Assembly: GCF_900156435.1 (NCBI RefSeq)
Contig: NZ_FTPQ01000001.1
Span: 1,674,001-1,738,000 of the forward strand
Origin: Microbacterium sp. RU1D
GTDB lineage: Bacteria; Actinomycetota; Actinomycetes; Actinomycetales; Microbacteriaceae
DNA: 64,000 bases
Direction: 5' to 3'
Made by a program: the position numbers and the translations under genes. How positions within the stretch are numbered: position 1 is the stretch's first letter; every line of letters starts with the position of its first letter. Below the pieces are notes generated by a model, which was not told the origin of the DNA, did no database searches, and saw nothing but the letters and a program-made list of their open reading frames with translations. This document shows, piece by piece, positions 17,990-28,362 of the stretch.

Positions 17990-18481
17990 ATGCCCGGCCT
18001 CCCGATCCGTGCGGCGCTCGCCTCCGACGGCGCCTTCCTCGCCGATATGACCGTCGAGGCCGCCAATTGGCGCGCCGGTGGATCGCGCCCCCGCCACGAG
18101 GTGCTGAGCAGTCCCGACCACCGCCGCTACATCGCCGGATGGCAGCGACCGGGCGACGCGGGATTCATCGCGGAGTCGCCGACGGGTGAGGCCATCGGCG
18201 CCGCCTGGTACCGGATGCTGCCGCGCGACGAGCCGGGTTTCGGGTGGGTCGGCACCGGGGTGCCCGAGCTGATCATCGGGGTACGGCCCGTGTGGCGCTC
18301 CCACGGGACCGGTCGCGCCCTTCTGCAGCGCCTCGTCGACCACGCGCGCGGCGAGGGGTACGCGCGCATCAGCCTGAGCGTCGAACGCGACAACTTCGCC
18401 GTCTCCCTCTACCGCTCGGAGGGATTCGCGGTGGTGCGCCGGGGGATCGGCCGCGACGTCCTGGTCAAGCGCCTGGGCTGA
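17990..18481 (+). CDS. GNAT-family N-acetyltransferase
   Basis: 163 aa. The acetyl-CoA site is [15 protein letters not shown] (a R/Q-x-x-G-x-G/A variant), followed by [20 protein letters not shown], the classic GNAT beta5-alpha4 motif. Substrate unknown. A TATCAT hexamer lies 6 nt before the ATG. Monocistronic between rnj and ftsK. Confidence 0.9.
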   Translation: MPGLPIRAALASDGAFLADMTVEAANWRAGGSRPRHEVLSSPDHRRYIAGWQRPGDAGFIAESPTGEAIGAAWYRMLPRDEPGFGWVGTGVPELIIGVRPVWRSHGTGRALLQRLVDHARGEGYARISLSVERDNFAVSLYRSEGFAVVRRGIGRDVLVKRLG

Positions 18482-18503
18482 ACCCCGCGTCGGTACCTTC
18501 GAA

Positions 18504-18525
18504 TGTCGGAGGTCGCGCCTACCGT
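18504..18525 (+). promoter_or_regulatory. DNA-damage-type promoter of ftsK
   Basis: TGTCGGAG (18504-18511), exactly 8 nt, then TACCGT (18520-18525), then 6 nt to the ATG. The layout equals the RecA-NDp/PafBC promoter described in mycobacteria (TTGTCRGTG-N8-TAnnnT), with A for T at one position. It is nearly identical to elements before recA and the S9 peptidase gene here. Confidence 0.7.
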
Positions 18526-18531
18526 GGAAGC

Positions 18532-21246
18532 ATGGCTCGCACCTCGTCCCCGTCCGGCGGTCGCGCCCCCGCGAAGGGGTCGTCGCGATCGAAAGCATCG
18601 GCGCCCGCGCCGAAGCGCTACGTCGACGAGCCCGAGAAGCCGCCCCTCGCTGCGCGCGCCTGGATGACGGTGGCCCACGGCGTGGGCGGGATGTTCCGAG
18701 CTTTCGGCCCGGAGAACCTCGAGCGCGATCAGCGTCGCGACGGCTTCCCGTTCTTCCTCGTCGTGCTGGCCGTGATCGGCGCGGTGGTGGAGTGGTTCTT
18801 CATCGGCACCGAGGCGGCGACGCTGATCAGCGCCTACAGCTTCGGGGCCCTCTTCGGCCGTGTGGCGTTCGTCCTTCCGGTCTTCCTTCTGCTGCTGGCG
18901 GGCTGGCTCTTCCGCCATCCGGCTTCGGTGCACGACAACGGCCGCGTCGGCATCGGGTTCGGGCTGTTCATCGTGACCCTCGCCGGGTTCTGTCACGTCG
19001 CCGGAGGGCGTCCCGTCCCGAGTGCGGGCGGTCTGCCCGCCCTCAGCCCGGCCGGTGGCATCGCGGGATGGATCGTGGGGGAGCCCCTCGCCTTCGCGCT
19101 CACTGATGTGGGCGCCTACATCGCGCTGTCTCTGCTGGCGGTGCTCAGTGTGCTGATCCTCACCAAGACGCCGCCCAATCGCATCGGGCGGCGGCTCGGC
19201 GACCTCTACGCCTGGATGTTCGGGGTCGAGCGCGTCGAACGGCCCGACCCGGCCACCAAGATCCTCCCCGTCGACGACTCGGATGATGAGCCCGCCGAGA
19301 AGTCGCTGCCGTGGTGGCGGCGCAACAAGTCGGGCCGTGAAGAGGACACCGACGGCTCCCTCGGCTCCGACGACCTCACGACGCTGCTCTCGCCCGGAAC
19401 GACGCAGGGCGGCTTCGAGTCGGCGATGGTGGAGCCCGAGCCCGTGGCCCCTCGCGCGAAGGCGCCGACGCCGCCTCCCCTTCCTCCCACGCCCGACGCC
19501 CTCACGGAGGTGTTCGATGCGAGCGCTCTCGCCGGCGCCGTCTCGGGCCGCGGGCTGCACGACGACGCGACGATCGACCTCGGCGACGACGACGACCTCC
19601 CGGGCATGACCGGGCTCGGCGGCGACAGCGCCGGTGCGCCGCCCGCCGCGAACTACCGCCTGCCCGCCGTCACGGCTCTCGCCACGGGCACCCCGCCCAA
19701 AGCCCGCTCCGCGGCGAACGACGCGGTGGTCGCCGCCATCGAAAGCGTGATGGAGCAGTTCAAGGTCGATGCGCGCGTGACGGGGTTCTCGCGCGGCCCG
19801 ACCGTCACGCAGTACGAGATCGAGGTCGGACCCGGGGTGAAGGTCGAGCGCATCACCGCGCTCACCAACAACATCGCCTACGCCGTCGCCTCCAACGAGG
19901 TGCGCATCCTCGCGCCCATTCCGGGCAAGAGCGCGATCGGTGTCGAGATCCCCAACGCCGACCGTGAGATCGTGACCCTCGGCGACATCCTCCGATCGGA
20001 TGCCGCCACCTCCTCGACGCACCCCATGACCATCGGGGTGGGCAAAGACGTCGGCGGCGGGTTCGTGGTCGCCAACCTGGCCAAGATGCCCCACCTGCTG
20101 GTCGCCGGTTCGACCGGCTCTGGCAAGTCCAGCTTCGTCAACTCGATGATCACGAGCCTCCTGATGCGCGCCAAGCCCTCGGACGTGCGGATGGTGCTCA
20201 TCGACCCCAAGCGCGTCGAGCTCACGTCCTACGCCGGCGTGCCCCACCTCATCACCCCGATCATCACGAACCCCAAGAAGGCCGCCGAGGCGCTGCAGTG
20301 GGTCGTGAAGGAGATGGACATGCGGTACGACGACCTCGCGTCGTTCGGCTTCCGTCACATCGACGACTTCAACAAGGCCGTCGTCGCGGGGGAGATCCAG
20401 CTGCCGGCCGGCAGCGAGCGGGTGCTCAAGCCCTACCCGTACCTCCTGGTGGTGGTCGACGAGCTCGCCGACCTCATGATGGTCGCCCCCCGCGATGTCG
20501 AGGACTCGATCGTTCGCATCACCCAGCTCGCCCGCGCGAGCGGCATCCATCTCGTCCTCGCGACGCAGCGCCCGTCGGTCGACGTCGTCACCGGCCTCAT
20601 CAAGGCGAACGTGCCCTCGCGTCTCGCCTTCGCCGTGACCAGCGTCACCGACTCCCGCGTCATCCTGGACCAGCCGGGCGCCGACCGCCTCATCGGTCAG
20701 GGCGATGGTCTCTTCCTGCCGATGGGGGCGTCCAAGGCCGTCCGCGTGCAGGGCGCGTGGGTCAGCGAGCAGGAGATCGAGAAGGTCGTCGCCCACGTCA
20801 CCCAGCAGGCTCGGCCCGAGTACCGTGCCGACGTGCAGGCGGCCGCCGAGAAGAAGGAGATCGACGCCGACATCGGCGACGATCTCGAGCTCCTCCTCGC
20901 CGCCGCCGAGCTCGTGGTGTCGACGCAGTTCGGATCGACCTCGATGCTGCAGCGCAAGCTCCGCGTGGGCTTCGCTAAGGCGGGCCGCCTCATGGACCTG
21001 CTGGAGTCGCGCGAGATCGTCGGACCGTCCGAGGGCTCGAAGGCACGCGACGTCCTCGTCACGAACGAGCAACTGCCGGCTGTCCTCGCACGCCTCCGTG
21101 GCGATGACGCTCCCGAGCCGCCATCGGCGGCGGCCGACGACGACCGTTACGGCGAGGACCCGATCGAGGCGCAGTACGAGGGGCTCCCCGTCGTCGAGGA
21201 TGACGAGGGTTCCGAAGACGCCTGGCAGCTGACGGGACGAGACTGA
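18532..21246 (+). CDS. ftsK: DNA translocase FtsK/SpoIIIE
   Basis: 904 aa from the ATG at 18532, set by the -10 spacing; an open frame runs upstream to 18244 over another gene. Residues about 60-225 hold several membrane helices, then an acidic/proline linker (about 235-370), an FtsK alpha segment, the RecA-like motor with Walker [11 protein letters not shown], Walker [14 protein letters not shown], and a C-terminal winged-helix gamma domain ([24 protein letters not shown]) that reads KOPS-type sequences. It pumps chromosomes at the septum. The stop overlaps the pgsA start. Confidence 0.96.
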   Translation: MARTSSPSGGRAPAKGSSRSKASAPAPKRYVDEPEKPPLAARAWMTVAHGVGGMFRAFGPENLERDQRRDGFPFFLVVLAVIGAVVEWFFIGTEAATLISAYSFGALFGRVAFVLPVFLLLLAGWLFRHPASVHDNGRVGIGFGLFIVTLAGFCHVAGGRPVPSAGGLPALSPAGGIAGWIVGEPLAFALTDVGAYIALSLLAVLSVLILTKTPPNRIGRRLGDLYAWMFGVERVERPDPATKILPVDDSDDEPAEKSLPWWRRNKSGREEDTDGSLGSDDLTTLLSPGTTQGGFESAMVEPEPVAPRAKAPTPPPLPPTPDALTEVFDASALAGAVSGRGLHDDATIDLGDDDDLPGMTGLGGDSAGAPPAANYRLPAVTALATGTPPKARSAANDAVVAAIESVMEQFKVDARVTGFSRGPTVTQYEIEVGPGVKVERITALTNNIAYAVASNEVRILAPIPGKSAIGVEIPNADREIVTLGDILRSDAATSSTHPMTIGVGKDVGGGFVVANLAKMPHLLVAGSTGSGKSSFVNSMITSLLMRAKPSDVRMVLIDPKRVELTSYAGVPHLITPIITNPKKAAEALQWVVKEMDMRYDDLASFGFRHIDDFNKAVVAGEIQLPAGSERVLKPYPYLLVVVDELADLMMVAPRDVEDSIVRITQLARASGIHLVLATQRPSVDVVTGLIKANVPSRLAFAVTSVTDSRVILDQPGADRLIGQGDGLFLPMGASKAVRVQGAWVSEQEIEKVVAHVTQQARPEYRADVQAAAEKKEIDADIGDDLELLLAAAELVVSTQFGSTSMLQRKLRVGFAKAGRLMDLLESREIVGPSEGSKARDVLVTNEQLPAVLARLRGDDAPEPPSAAADDDRYGEDPIEAQYEGLPVVEDDEGSEDAWQLTGRD

Positions 21247-21833
21247 TGGCCGTGCACCCGCAGCTCCCCAACGCGATCACCGTCGCGCGCATCCTCTGCG
21301 CGCCGGTGTTCCTCTGGTTGCTGCTGGCCGATGCCGGCCACGGCGGCGCTCTCCGTTGGGCGGCCGCCGTCCTGTTCATCGTCGCCATCGCCACCGACGG
21401 TGTCGACGGGTACATCGCGCGGCGGTACGAGATCGTCAGTGATCTCGGAAAGCTTCTCGACCCGATCGCCGACAAAGCGCTCACCGGTGTCGCGTTCGTC
21501 GGGCTCTCGATCCTCGGCGAGTTGCCGTGGTGGGTGACGGTCGTCGTGCTCGTGCGGGAGATCGGAATCACGGTCTACCGTTTCATCGTGGTGAGCGACC
21601 ATGTGCTCGCCGCGGCATGGATGGGCAAGCTCAAGACGGTGTTCCAAGCCGTCGCGCTCTCGATCGCCCTGATCCCGTTCGCGGGGCTCTCCGACGCTGC
21701 CTCCTGGCAGAGCGCTGTGTGGTGGGTCTCGGTCATCACCATGACGATCGCCGTCCTCCTGACGATCGCCTCGGGCATCGACTACGTCGTGACCGAGGTC
21801 CGCGCCGCACGCAAGAGCCGAGGTCGTCGATGA
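21246..21833 (+). CDS. pgsA: CDP-diacylglycerol-glycerol-3-phosphate 3-phosphatidyltransferase
   Basis: 195 aa, five or six membrane helices. It carries the CDP-alcohol phosphotransferase signature D-G-x2-A-R-x8-G-x3-D-x3-D (from DGVDGYIARR through GKLLDPIAD). It makes phosphatidylglycerol phosphate at the membrane. Its ATG overlaps the ftsK TGA by one base, and its own stop overlaps the cinA start, giving a tight ftsK-pgsA-cinA unit. The same neighbourhood occurs in mycobacteria (pgsA3). Confidence 0.93.
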   Translation: MAVHPQLPNAITVARILCAPVFLWLLLADAGHGGALRWAAAVLFIVAIATDGVDGYIARRYEIVSDLGKLLDPIADKALTGVAFVGLSILGELPWWVTVVVLVREIGITVYRFIVVSDHVLAAAWMGKLKTVFQAVALSIALIPFAGLSDAASWQSAVWWVSVITMTIAVLLTIASGIDYVVTEVRAARKSRGRR

Positions 21834-22357
21834 TCGACGGCGTCCCCGACGACTTCGACGAGACGCTCGTGCGCGACCCTCGAGAGAGCGCGTCGGTGCT
21901 GCTGGACCGTCTCGCCGAACTGGGGTGGTCGATCGCCGTCGCCGAATCGCTCACCGGCGGGCTCGTCGTCTCTTCGCTGGTCGACGTGCCCGGAGCGTCG
22001 CGCGTGCTGCGCGGGGGAGTGGTCGCGTACGCGACCGACCTCAAGCACAGCGTGCTCGGGGTCGACCGAGCCCTGCTCGACGCTCACGGCGCGGTCCATC
22101 CTCGCGTCGCCCGTCAGATGGCACGCGGTGTGCGCGAAACGCTGGGCGCCGACGGAGTCGCGGCCGACGTCGGCGTGGCGACGACCGGCGTGGCGGGTCC
22201 CGATGAGCAGGACGGGCAGCCCGTGGGTACGGTGCACATCGCGGTGTCGACGCCGCTCGGCACCCGCGTCGATTCCCTCGTCATCGCGGGCGATCGCGAA
22301 CGCATCCGCCGCGAGACCGCACATCTCGCGATCCGACGGGTGCTCGCCGCGCTGTGA
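21830..22357 (+). CDS. CinA C-terminal-type nicotinamide-nucleotide amidohydrolase
   Basis: 175 aa. Only the amidase domain of CinA is present: SIAVAESLTGGLVVSSLVDVPGASRVLRGGVVAYA, then GVATTGVAGPDEQDGQPVGTVHIAV. This PncC-type domain deamidates NMN. The larger N-terminal molybdopterin-like domain of full CinA is absent, which is common. ATGA overlap with pgsA. In several bacteria cinA is damage- or competence-associated, which fits its place behind the ftsK damage-type promoter. Confidence 0.92.
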   Translation: MIDGVPDDFDETLVRDPRESASVLLDRLAELGWSIAVAESLTGGLVVSSLVDVPGASRVLRGGVVAYATDLKHSVLGVDRALLDAHGAVHPRVARQMARGVRETLGADGVAADVGVATTGVAGPDEQDGQPVGTVHIAVSTPLGTRVDSLVIAGDRERIRRETAHLAIRRVLAAL

Positions 22358-22529
22358 TTTCTCGGTGGTGGAGGATCGGCGCCGAATGCGGGAACAAATG
22401 ATCGCACACTCCGGTTTGGTCCAGCGATTCCCATCCGGTGCACAGCGCGCGGCATTAGGGTGACCACAGACGGTGTTTTACAGTTGCTCATCCGGGCAGC
22501 GACGGAATCAGCAGTGAGGAGGGCCCCAA

Positions 22530-22838
22530 ATGATCCTGGTTCGTCAAGAGATCGGCGAAGTCCTGCGTGACCTCCGCCAGCAGAAGGGCCGTACCCTCCG
22601 CCAGGTCGCCAGTCGCGCGAGTGTCGCGCTGGGTTACCTCAGCGAGGTCGAGCGCGGCCAGAAGGAAGCCTCGAGCGAGATCCTCGCATCGGTGGCCGAA
22701 GCACTCGACGTGCCCATCTCGACCATCATGCGACAGGTGGGCGATCGGCTCTCCGTGCTCGAAGGCCTGCAGACCTTCCCTGACGTCGTCCCCGACGATC
22801 TCGTCGCCGCGGTCGAGCCCGAGCTGTCCCTCCGCTGA
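22530..22838 (+). CDS. clgR: Helix-turn-helix regulator, ClgR-like
   Basis: 102 aa, ATG with GAGGAGGG upstream. HTH_3 (Cro/CI type) in residues about 8-65 (LRDLRQQKGRTLRQVA, GYLSEVERGQKEASSEIL), then a short tail ending in LSLR-like residues. By length and by its place between pgsA and recA it matches ClgR, activator of clp protease and repair genes in actinobacteria. The 172-bp upstream gap holds a possible TTAGGGT -10 near 22455 but no clear hairpin. Confidence 0.85.
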   Translation: MILVRQEIGEVLRDLRQQKGRTLRQVASRASVALGYLSEVERGQKEASSEILASVAEALDVPISTIMRQVGDRLSVLEGLQTFPDVVPDDLVAAVEPELSLR

Positions 22839-22850
22839 CGCGTCCGCCGT

Positions 22851-23075
22851 ATGCGACGGAGCGAGTTCGATCGCGCGGTCGCCGATGAGTTCGGCGCCCG
22901 CGGTGGTTCCCTGCTGACCGACCTGGTGTTGTCGGCCGTGGGCGGCCGCACGAGCGTCGACGCTCTCGCGGCCGGTGTCGACCCCCGCGAGGTGTGGCTT
23001 GCGCTGTGCGCGGAGACGGACGTGCCCGAAAACCGTCGTTACGGCGTCGGGCGGCTCGAGCCGCGACGTTCCTGA
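22851..23075 (+). CDS. DUF3046 protein
   Basis: 74 aa, starting 12 nt after the clgR stop. MRRSEFDRAVADEFGARGGSLL, then LAAGVDPREVWLALCAETDVP, matches the small DUF3046 family found immediately upstream of recA in many actinobacteria (Rv2738c in M. tuberculosis, from memory). Function unknown; helical and without a membrane segment. Confidence 0.85.
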   Translation: MRRSEFDRAVADEFGARGGSLLTDLVLSAVGGRTSVDALAAGVDPREVWLALCAETDVPENRRYGVGRLEPRRS

Positions 23076-23139
23076 CCACGATCGCGGGCCCGGCGCGGAG
23101 CGTCGGTTCGGAACTCGCAGACCGTTCTCCGGCGTGTCA

Positions 23140-23155
23140 TCGAAGCTACGTTCGA
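23140..23155 (+). promoter_or_regulatory. SOS (LexA) box upstream of recA
   Basis: TCGAAG-CTAC-GTTCGA matches the actinobacterial/Gram-positive SOS box (CGAA-N6-TTCG core, one arm mismatch). A TAGGCT hexamer at 23164-23169 is a plausible -10 downstream, so bound LexA would cover the -35 region. Confidence 0.75.
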
Positions 23156-23227
23156 TTCCGGCGTAGGCTCCTGCACAACGAGGTTCGTCCCCCGTTCATC
23201 CACAGAAAGGTCGCGTTCCGACACCAA

Positions 23228-23249
23228 TGTCGGAGGCCCTCCCTAACGT
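23228..23249 (+). promoter_or_regulatory. RecA-NDp-type damage promoter of recA
   Basis: TGTCGGAG (23228-23235), 8 nt, TAACGT (23244-23249). This is a second, LexA-independent-type promoter about 100 nt before the recA ATG. It mirrors the two-promoter layout known for mycobacterial recA. The leader contains a small CCCAT/ATGGG hairpin at 23291-23305. Confidence 0.7.
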
Positions 23250-23354
23250 GGTGAACGTCGAACGACACTCTGAACGCCTTGTCGGGTACCCCCATCGTCG
23301 ATGGGAGGCGCGACAGCCTATAGGCGACCGGAACGCGAGCAGAAAGAAGACGTC

Positions 23355-24406
<1,052 letters not shown>

Positions 24407-24407
<1 letters not shown>

Positions 24408-25396
24408 TGAGCGACGACACGCGGGACTCCGGCCGTCCGCCCTCGACCGGTGAGGGAGACGAACGGGGTCCCTCGACGTCGGAGTTCACCGAGTCCGCGC
24501 GTGCCGGCCACCTGGCACGCCGTCGCTCGAGTGCCGAAGGCGACGCGGGCATCGGTGACGGGCAGGGTGCCCCGCTGCATGCTGTCGACGCCGACCTCGC
24601 CCCAGTGATCCCGCTTTTCGGCGCACCTCAGGTCGGGCGCCCCGGGGACGGTGCCGACGCTCTCCATCCGTCGCGCGGTCGTTCCGCGCTCGGGGCGCCG
24701 TCGTCGCACGAGGCGGCGGCTCCGCCGCCTGCGCGGCCGCGTCTGAGGGCACTGAGGAACGACGACGTGCAAGGGAGCTCCGACGTCAGCGCGTCCGAGT
24801 GGAACGTGCCCGGCGGTGCGGCCGGCGGCTCGGCGAATCCCTTCCAGGCCGACGCGCCCGCCGGGGCGGACGATGTTCGCGAACGCGCCGAGGCGCTGCT
24901 CTTGCGGAAGCTCCGTTCGCGCTCGCTGTCTCTGTCTGAAGCGCGCATCGCGATCCGGGGTGTCGACGGTACCGATGAGACCCTTGTCGAAGACCTCGTC
25001 GCGCGATTCGTCGATCTGGGTTACCTCGACGACGCGGCGTTCGCAGAGCAACTCGCGATGTCGGCGGTCGAACGTCGCGGTGAAGGACGGCGCGCCGTCG
25101 CCGAGACGTTGCGGAAGCGCGGGATCCCACGCGACATCGCGGAAGCCGCACTGGCGGAGCTTCCCGACGACGACGCGGAGCGAGCCCTGGACTTCGCGCG
25201 GTCCAAGGTGCGCGGTGTGGAGGGGAAAGACTACGAGGCGTCTCTGCGACGGTTGTCGGGCCAGTTGGCGCGACGCGGGTATCCGTCGTCGGTCGCTCTC
25301 ACGGCGGCGAAAACCGCGCTCAGCGAGGCGGGTTTGGGACGGGCGCGATCCTTCGGCCGACCGGAGTCGGGGGTCCGTTTCACGCCGGACGATTGA
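24407..25396 (+). CDS. recX: Regulatory protein RecX with long N-terminal extension
   Basis: 329 aa, longer than the usual 150-270. The first ~160 residues are low-complexity, rich in D, S, G, A and P, and look disordered. The helical RecX repeats follow from about residue 165 (ALLLRKLRSRSLSLSEARIAIRG, LGYLDDAAFAEQLAMSAVERRGEGRRAVAETLRKRGI, RRLSGQLARRGYPSSVALTAAKTAL). RecX modulates RecA filaments. Coupled to recA by a one-base overlap. The extension has no recognisable domain. Confidence 0.92.
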
Positions 25397-25403
25397 GTAT
25401 CGC

Positions 25404-25616
25404 TTAATCGCCCCAGAGCGTGCCCTCGGCGCCGTGCGCTGCGACGTTGTGCCGCTCGACGATGAGCTCTCGGCGCACGTCACACCACCCCCACGTCACA
25501 CCCGGCGGGAGCTCGCGAGCGGTTTGCCGCCTCTCACCGGCCATGCGGTCGGTTCCCATGGCCCCCGGGCGACTGCGAAGGCCCGGCCACCCGGTCGCCG
25601 CAGCCGAGCTCGTCAC
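25404..25616 (-). CDS. Possible small protein coupled to the LuxR-type regulator
   Basis: 70-codon ORF whose GTG overlaps the regulator's TGA in a GTGA arrangement, as in coupled gene pairs of this window. The C-terminal half (PPGVTWGWCDVRRELIVERH) reads more like protein than the arginine-rich first third; an ATG near 25560 would give about 51 aa. No family recognised. Without it, the 216-bp gap to recX contains nothing identifiable. The call is tentative. Confidence 0.35.
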   Translation of the reverse strand: MTSSAAATGWPGLRSRPGAMGTDRMAGERRQTARELPPGVTWGWCDVRRELIVERHNVAAHGAEGTLWGD

Positions 25617-28189
25617 GAGGACCGCGGCGGCGGGGAGGGCTCACGTGGGCTCACCATTTCGGCCACCATCCGTGCGAGGTCACGCCGAGATGCCGCGCCG
25701 AGCTTCAAGCGGGCCTGGTAGACGTGAGATTCCACGGTGCGGATCGACAAGAAGAGCCGTGCAGCGATCTGGCGGTTCGTCAGGCCGTCGTTCGCGAGCA
25801 GAGCCACCTCGCGTTCCCGTGAGGTGAGCTCCTCCCGCGGCGCGGGCGGGGGCGCTGCGGTCGGGGTGTCCGATTGTGCGGCGATTTCCGCGGGTGTCGT
25901 CGACCACAGGGCATGGAGGCGCAATTCGTCGACGGGAAGGCCGTCCTCTGCGGCACACCGCGCAGAGGCACGTCGAACCGCGTCCGCGGCGAGGGGGAGG
26001 TCGGTGGTCGCCGCCAACTGGACGAGTTCGTCGATCTCGTCCGCCTCGGCGATATCGAGGCTCACCAGTCGGAAGAGGTCGCGGATGCGCAGAGCAGCAG
26101 CCGTGCTGCCGGCGCTCAAGTCCGCCGCCGCGCGTGCTGTCGCGCACGCCTGGGCGATCCGTCCTTCCGCGACCAGGACGGTGGTCTGGACATATAAGCG
26201 ACTGCGTCGTACGAGGAGCGGGCCGTCATCGTCGACGTGCGCGATCAGGGAACGCGCGTGATCGGGCCTTCCCGCGAGGGCCAGTTCTTCAGCGACGCTC
26301 AGCTCCATCATCGCGGTTTCGGGATCGCTCAGTGCGGGGCGACCGCGACGCAGGGCGGAGACCAATTCACGGTGGGACTGCTCGGGGCGTCCGGATCCGG
26401 CGAAAGCGATTGCCGCCGCGCTGCCTGCGACGGTCAGTTCCGACGCGTTGCCCTCGCGCGCCGCTGTGTCGAGCTCCCGTTCGAGCCGGAGATGGGCGGC
26501 GGTGCCGTCGGCTCCGGAGATCTGGTGACCGATGAGGATGAACATCAGGGCCCGCAGTCGCTCGCGTGTCGAGATGCCTCGGGGGTGCGGCTGTGCATCC
26601 AGGAGTCGCCGCGCGTCGCGGTAGTGGGCACGAGCGACCTCCCACTGACCCCGCACACCCTGCGCGGTGCCCGCAGCCACCAGGGCTCGCAACCGTCCGA
26701 GCGGTGAGACGTCGGGAAGAGACAGAGCCAGGTCAAGCAGTTCGCACGCCTTCGCGGTATCGAGGCGGTTACCCGCTCTGGTCGCCTCGCTCAGCAGACG
26801 CTCCACCTGCGCATCGGCCTCGGCCTGCTCGAGGGAAATCTGCGCAGAGTGGGCGGACGTAGGCATCCCCGCGGCGGCTCTCAAGGCCTGCAAGCGCGCG
26901 AGTCGGCGACGGGCGGACTCATCGGTGACATCGTCATCGACCGCCTCGAGGTCGCCGTGGTGTGCCAGGGCGACCTCGACGCGCAAGGCGGGATCCTCGA
27001 CGGCGGCGAGGCCCCGGGCGGCATGGGCGGCCGCATGAGCGGTGTCGCCGCGGTCGTTCGCGTCACGAGCGGCGTCCAGGGCGATGCGGGCGCGGAGGTC
27101 CGGCGCGTACGCCGACTCGCCCGACGCGTCATGCCCGAGGCGGTGCCATCGTTCCGCCACGGCGACGGCGATCGTCGAACTCCACCACTGTCCGGCTGCG
27201 GCGAGCATACGCGTACCGGCGCGCTCGATCACCCCGTCGACGGCATCGTCGCCGAGTTCTCGATGCGCTCCCGAGGCGAAAAGATCGTTGGCTGTGAGCC
27301 GTCGTTCGGGCGACCCATCGGCGTGCAGCAGGCCGCTCCCGAGCAGGGCCTCGACCGAGTCGGGGTCGAAGAGTCGGGTCGCGACGGCGAGTTCGAGGTG
27401 GGCGAGGCGGCGGATGCCGGCGAGGCATTCGAGGTCCTGTCGGAGGAAGCCCGCGACGTGGCGGTCGAGGGCGATGGCCAGTCGGCTGTCGCGTGCGACC
27501 GAACGGACCGCCCGCAGCGGATCGCGACCGGCCCGGACGGCCCGGAGCGCTTCGAGCACCAGTTGGCGCAGCAGGGTCCGTGAACCGTCCGCGCGCCACA
27601 CGAGACCCGCGCGGGTCGGGACGTCGAGTAGATCGGCGTCGGAGAACAGCTCGATCATCCGGCGCGCATCGTCGTCGCTCAGCTCCGGCAGGTCGATCCG
27701 TCGGATGAGGCCGTCCATCCAGAGGTCGAGGAAGGTGCGACGCACCTCGTCGGCACCGTCGGGGTGGTGCTGCGAGCGCGGGCGGGCGGTACGCAGCCCG
27801 ACCACGGCCGTGAGGCGACGCGTCGCCACCGCTCGGGCGATTACGCGGGCCGAGTCGGGGTCGAGTTCATCGACGTCATCGAGCACGACGACGCCATCGA
27901 ACGCGGCCGACGATCCTTCGGTCAAGGTGCGGAGCGCCGGGCTGTTCCCGGCCGTCAGCGCGCCGAACGGAACGGACGCCAGGGCCGATGCGGGCCGAAC
28001 GACGAAGACCTCCGAGCCGAGTTCCTGCAGCCTCTCGGCGATCGTTCTCAACATGTAGCTGCGACCGCTACCGCGCGGCCCGGCCACGAGGAGCGACGTG
28101 CCCGCGCGCACGCGGAGTGCCAGGTCGGCGGCATCCCTGTCCGAACCGATCAGATCGCGCGACCACGACGTCGCCACTTCTGTCCGCAT
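25613..28189 (-). CDS. Large ATP-binding LuxR-family regulator (LAL type)
   Basis: 858 aa. N-terminal AAA/STAND ATPase: Walker A AGPRGSGRSYM (residues about 35-45), Walker B GVVVLDDVDEL. A long alpha-helical TPR-like middle follows. The C-terminal LuxR helix-turn-helix (about residues 785-845) reads LTSREREVALLANDGLTNRQIA, LSIRTVESHVYQARLKLG. Such regulators bind a ligand and ATP and activate target promoters; the ligand is unknown. A GGGGGGGAGAAG ribosome site precedes the ATG. Divergent from miaB; flanking genes give no hint of the regulon. Confidence 0.9.
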   Translation of the reverse strand: MRTEVATSWSRDLIGSDRDAADLALRVRAGTSLLVAGPRGSGRSYMLRTIAERLQELGSEVFVVRPASALASVPFGALTAGNSPALRTLTEGSSAAFDGVVVLDDVDELDPDSARVIARAVATRRLTAVVGLRTARPRSQHHPDGADEVRRTFLDLWMDGLIRRIDLPELSDDDARRMIELFSDADLLDVPTRAGLVWRADGSRTLLRQLVLEALRAVRAGRDPLRAVRSVARDSRLAIALDRHVAGFLRQDLECLAGIRRLAHLELAVATRLFDPDSVEALLGSGLLHADGSPERRLTANDLFASGAHRELGDDAVDGVIERAGTRMLAAAGQWWSSTIAVAVAERWHRLGHDASGESAYAPDLRARIALDAARDANDRGDTAHAAAHAARGLAAVEDPALRVEVALAHHGDLEAVDDDVTDESARRRLARLQALRAAAGMPTSAHSAQISLEQAEADAQVERLLSEATRAGNRLDTAKACELLDLALSLPDVSPLGRLRALVAAGTAQGVRGQWEVARAHYRDARRLLDAQPHPRGISTRERLRALMFILIGHQISGADGTAAHLRLERELDTAAREGNASELTVAGSAAAIAFAGSGRPEQSHRELVSALRRGRPALSDPETAMMELSVAEELALAGRPDHARSLIAHVDDDGPLLVRRSRLYVQTTVLVAEGRIAQACATARAAADLSAGSTAAALRIRDLFRLVSLDIAEADEIDELVQLAATTDLPLAADAVRRASARCAAEDGLPVDELRLHALWSTTPAEIAAQSDTPTAAPPPAPREELTSREREVALLANDGLTNRQIAARLFLSIRTVESHVYQARLKLGAASRRDLARMVAEMVSPREPSPPPRSS

Positions 28190-28324
28190 ACTTCTCCCCC
28201 CCCGGATACCCGCAGGCGGACGGGTCAGCGTGGCGACACACTATCGATTCACTATGACCGCCGCTAGGTCGACGAGCGAAACGACCCGCCCGTGAAACGA
28301 AGGACGTCGGTCGGCGGCCGACGA

Positions 28325-28352
28325 CGTCCTCGAAGAGGACGGGCTTTAGAAT
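28325..28352 (+). promoter_or_regulatory. Putative miaB promoter region with small palindrome
   Basis: CGTCCTC-GAA-GAGGACG forms a perfect 7-bp inverted repeat (28325-28341). TAGAAT (28347-28352) lies 10 nt before the miaB ATG and fits a -10 with a very short leader. The palindrome would sit in the -35/spacer region, so it may be an operator. Confidence 0.4.
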
Positions 28353-28362
28353 TGCTCGCATC

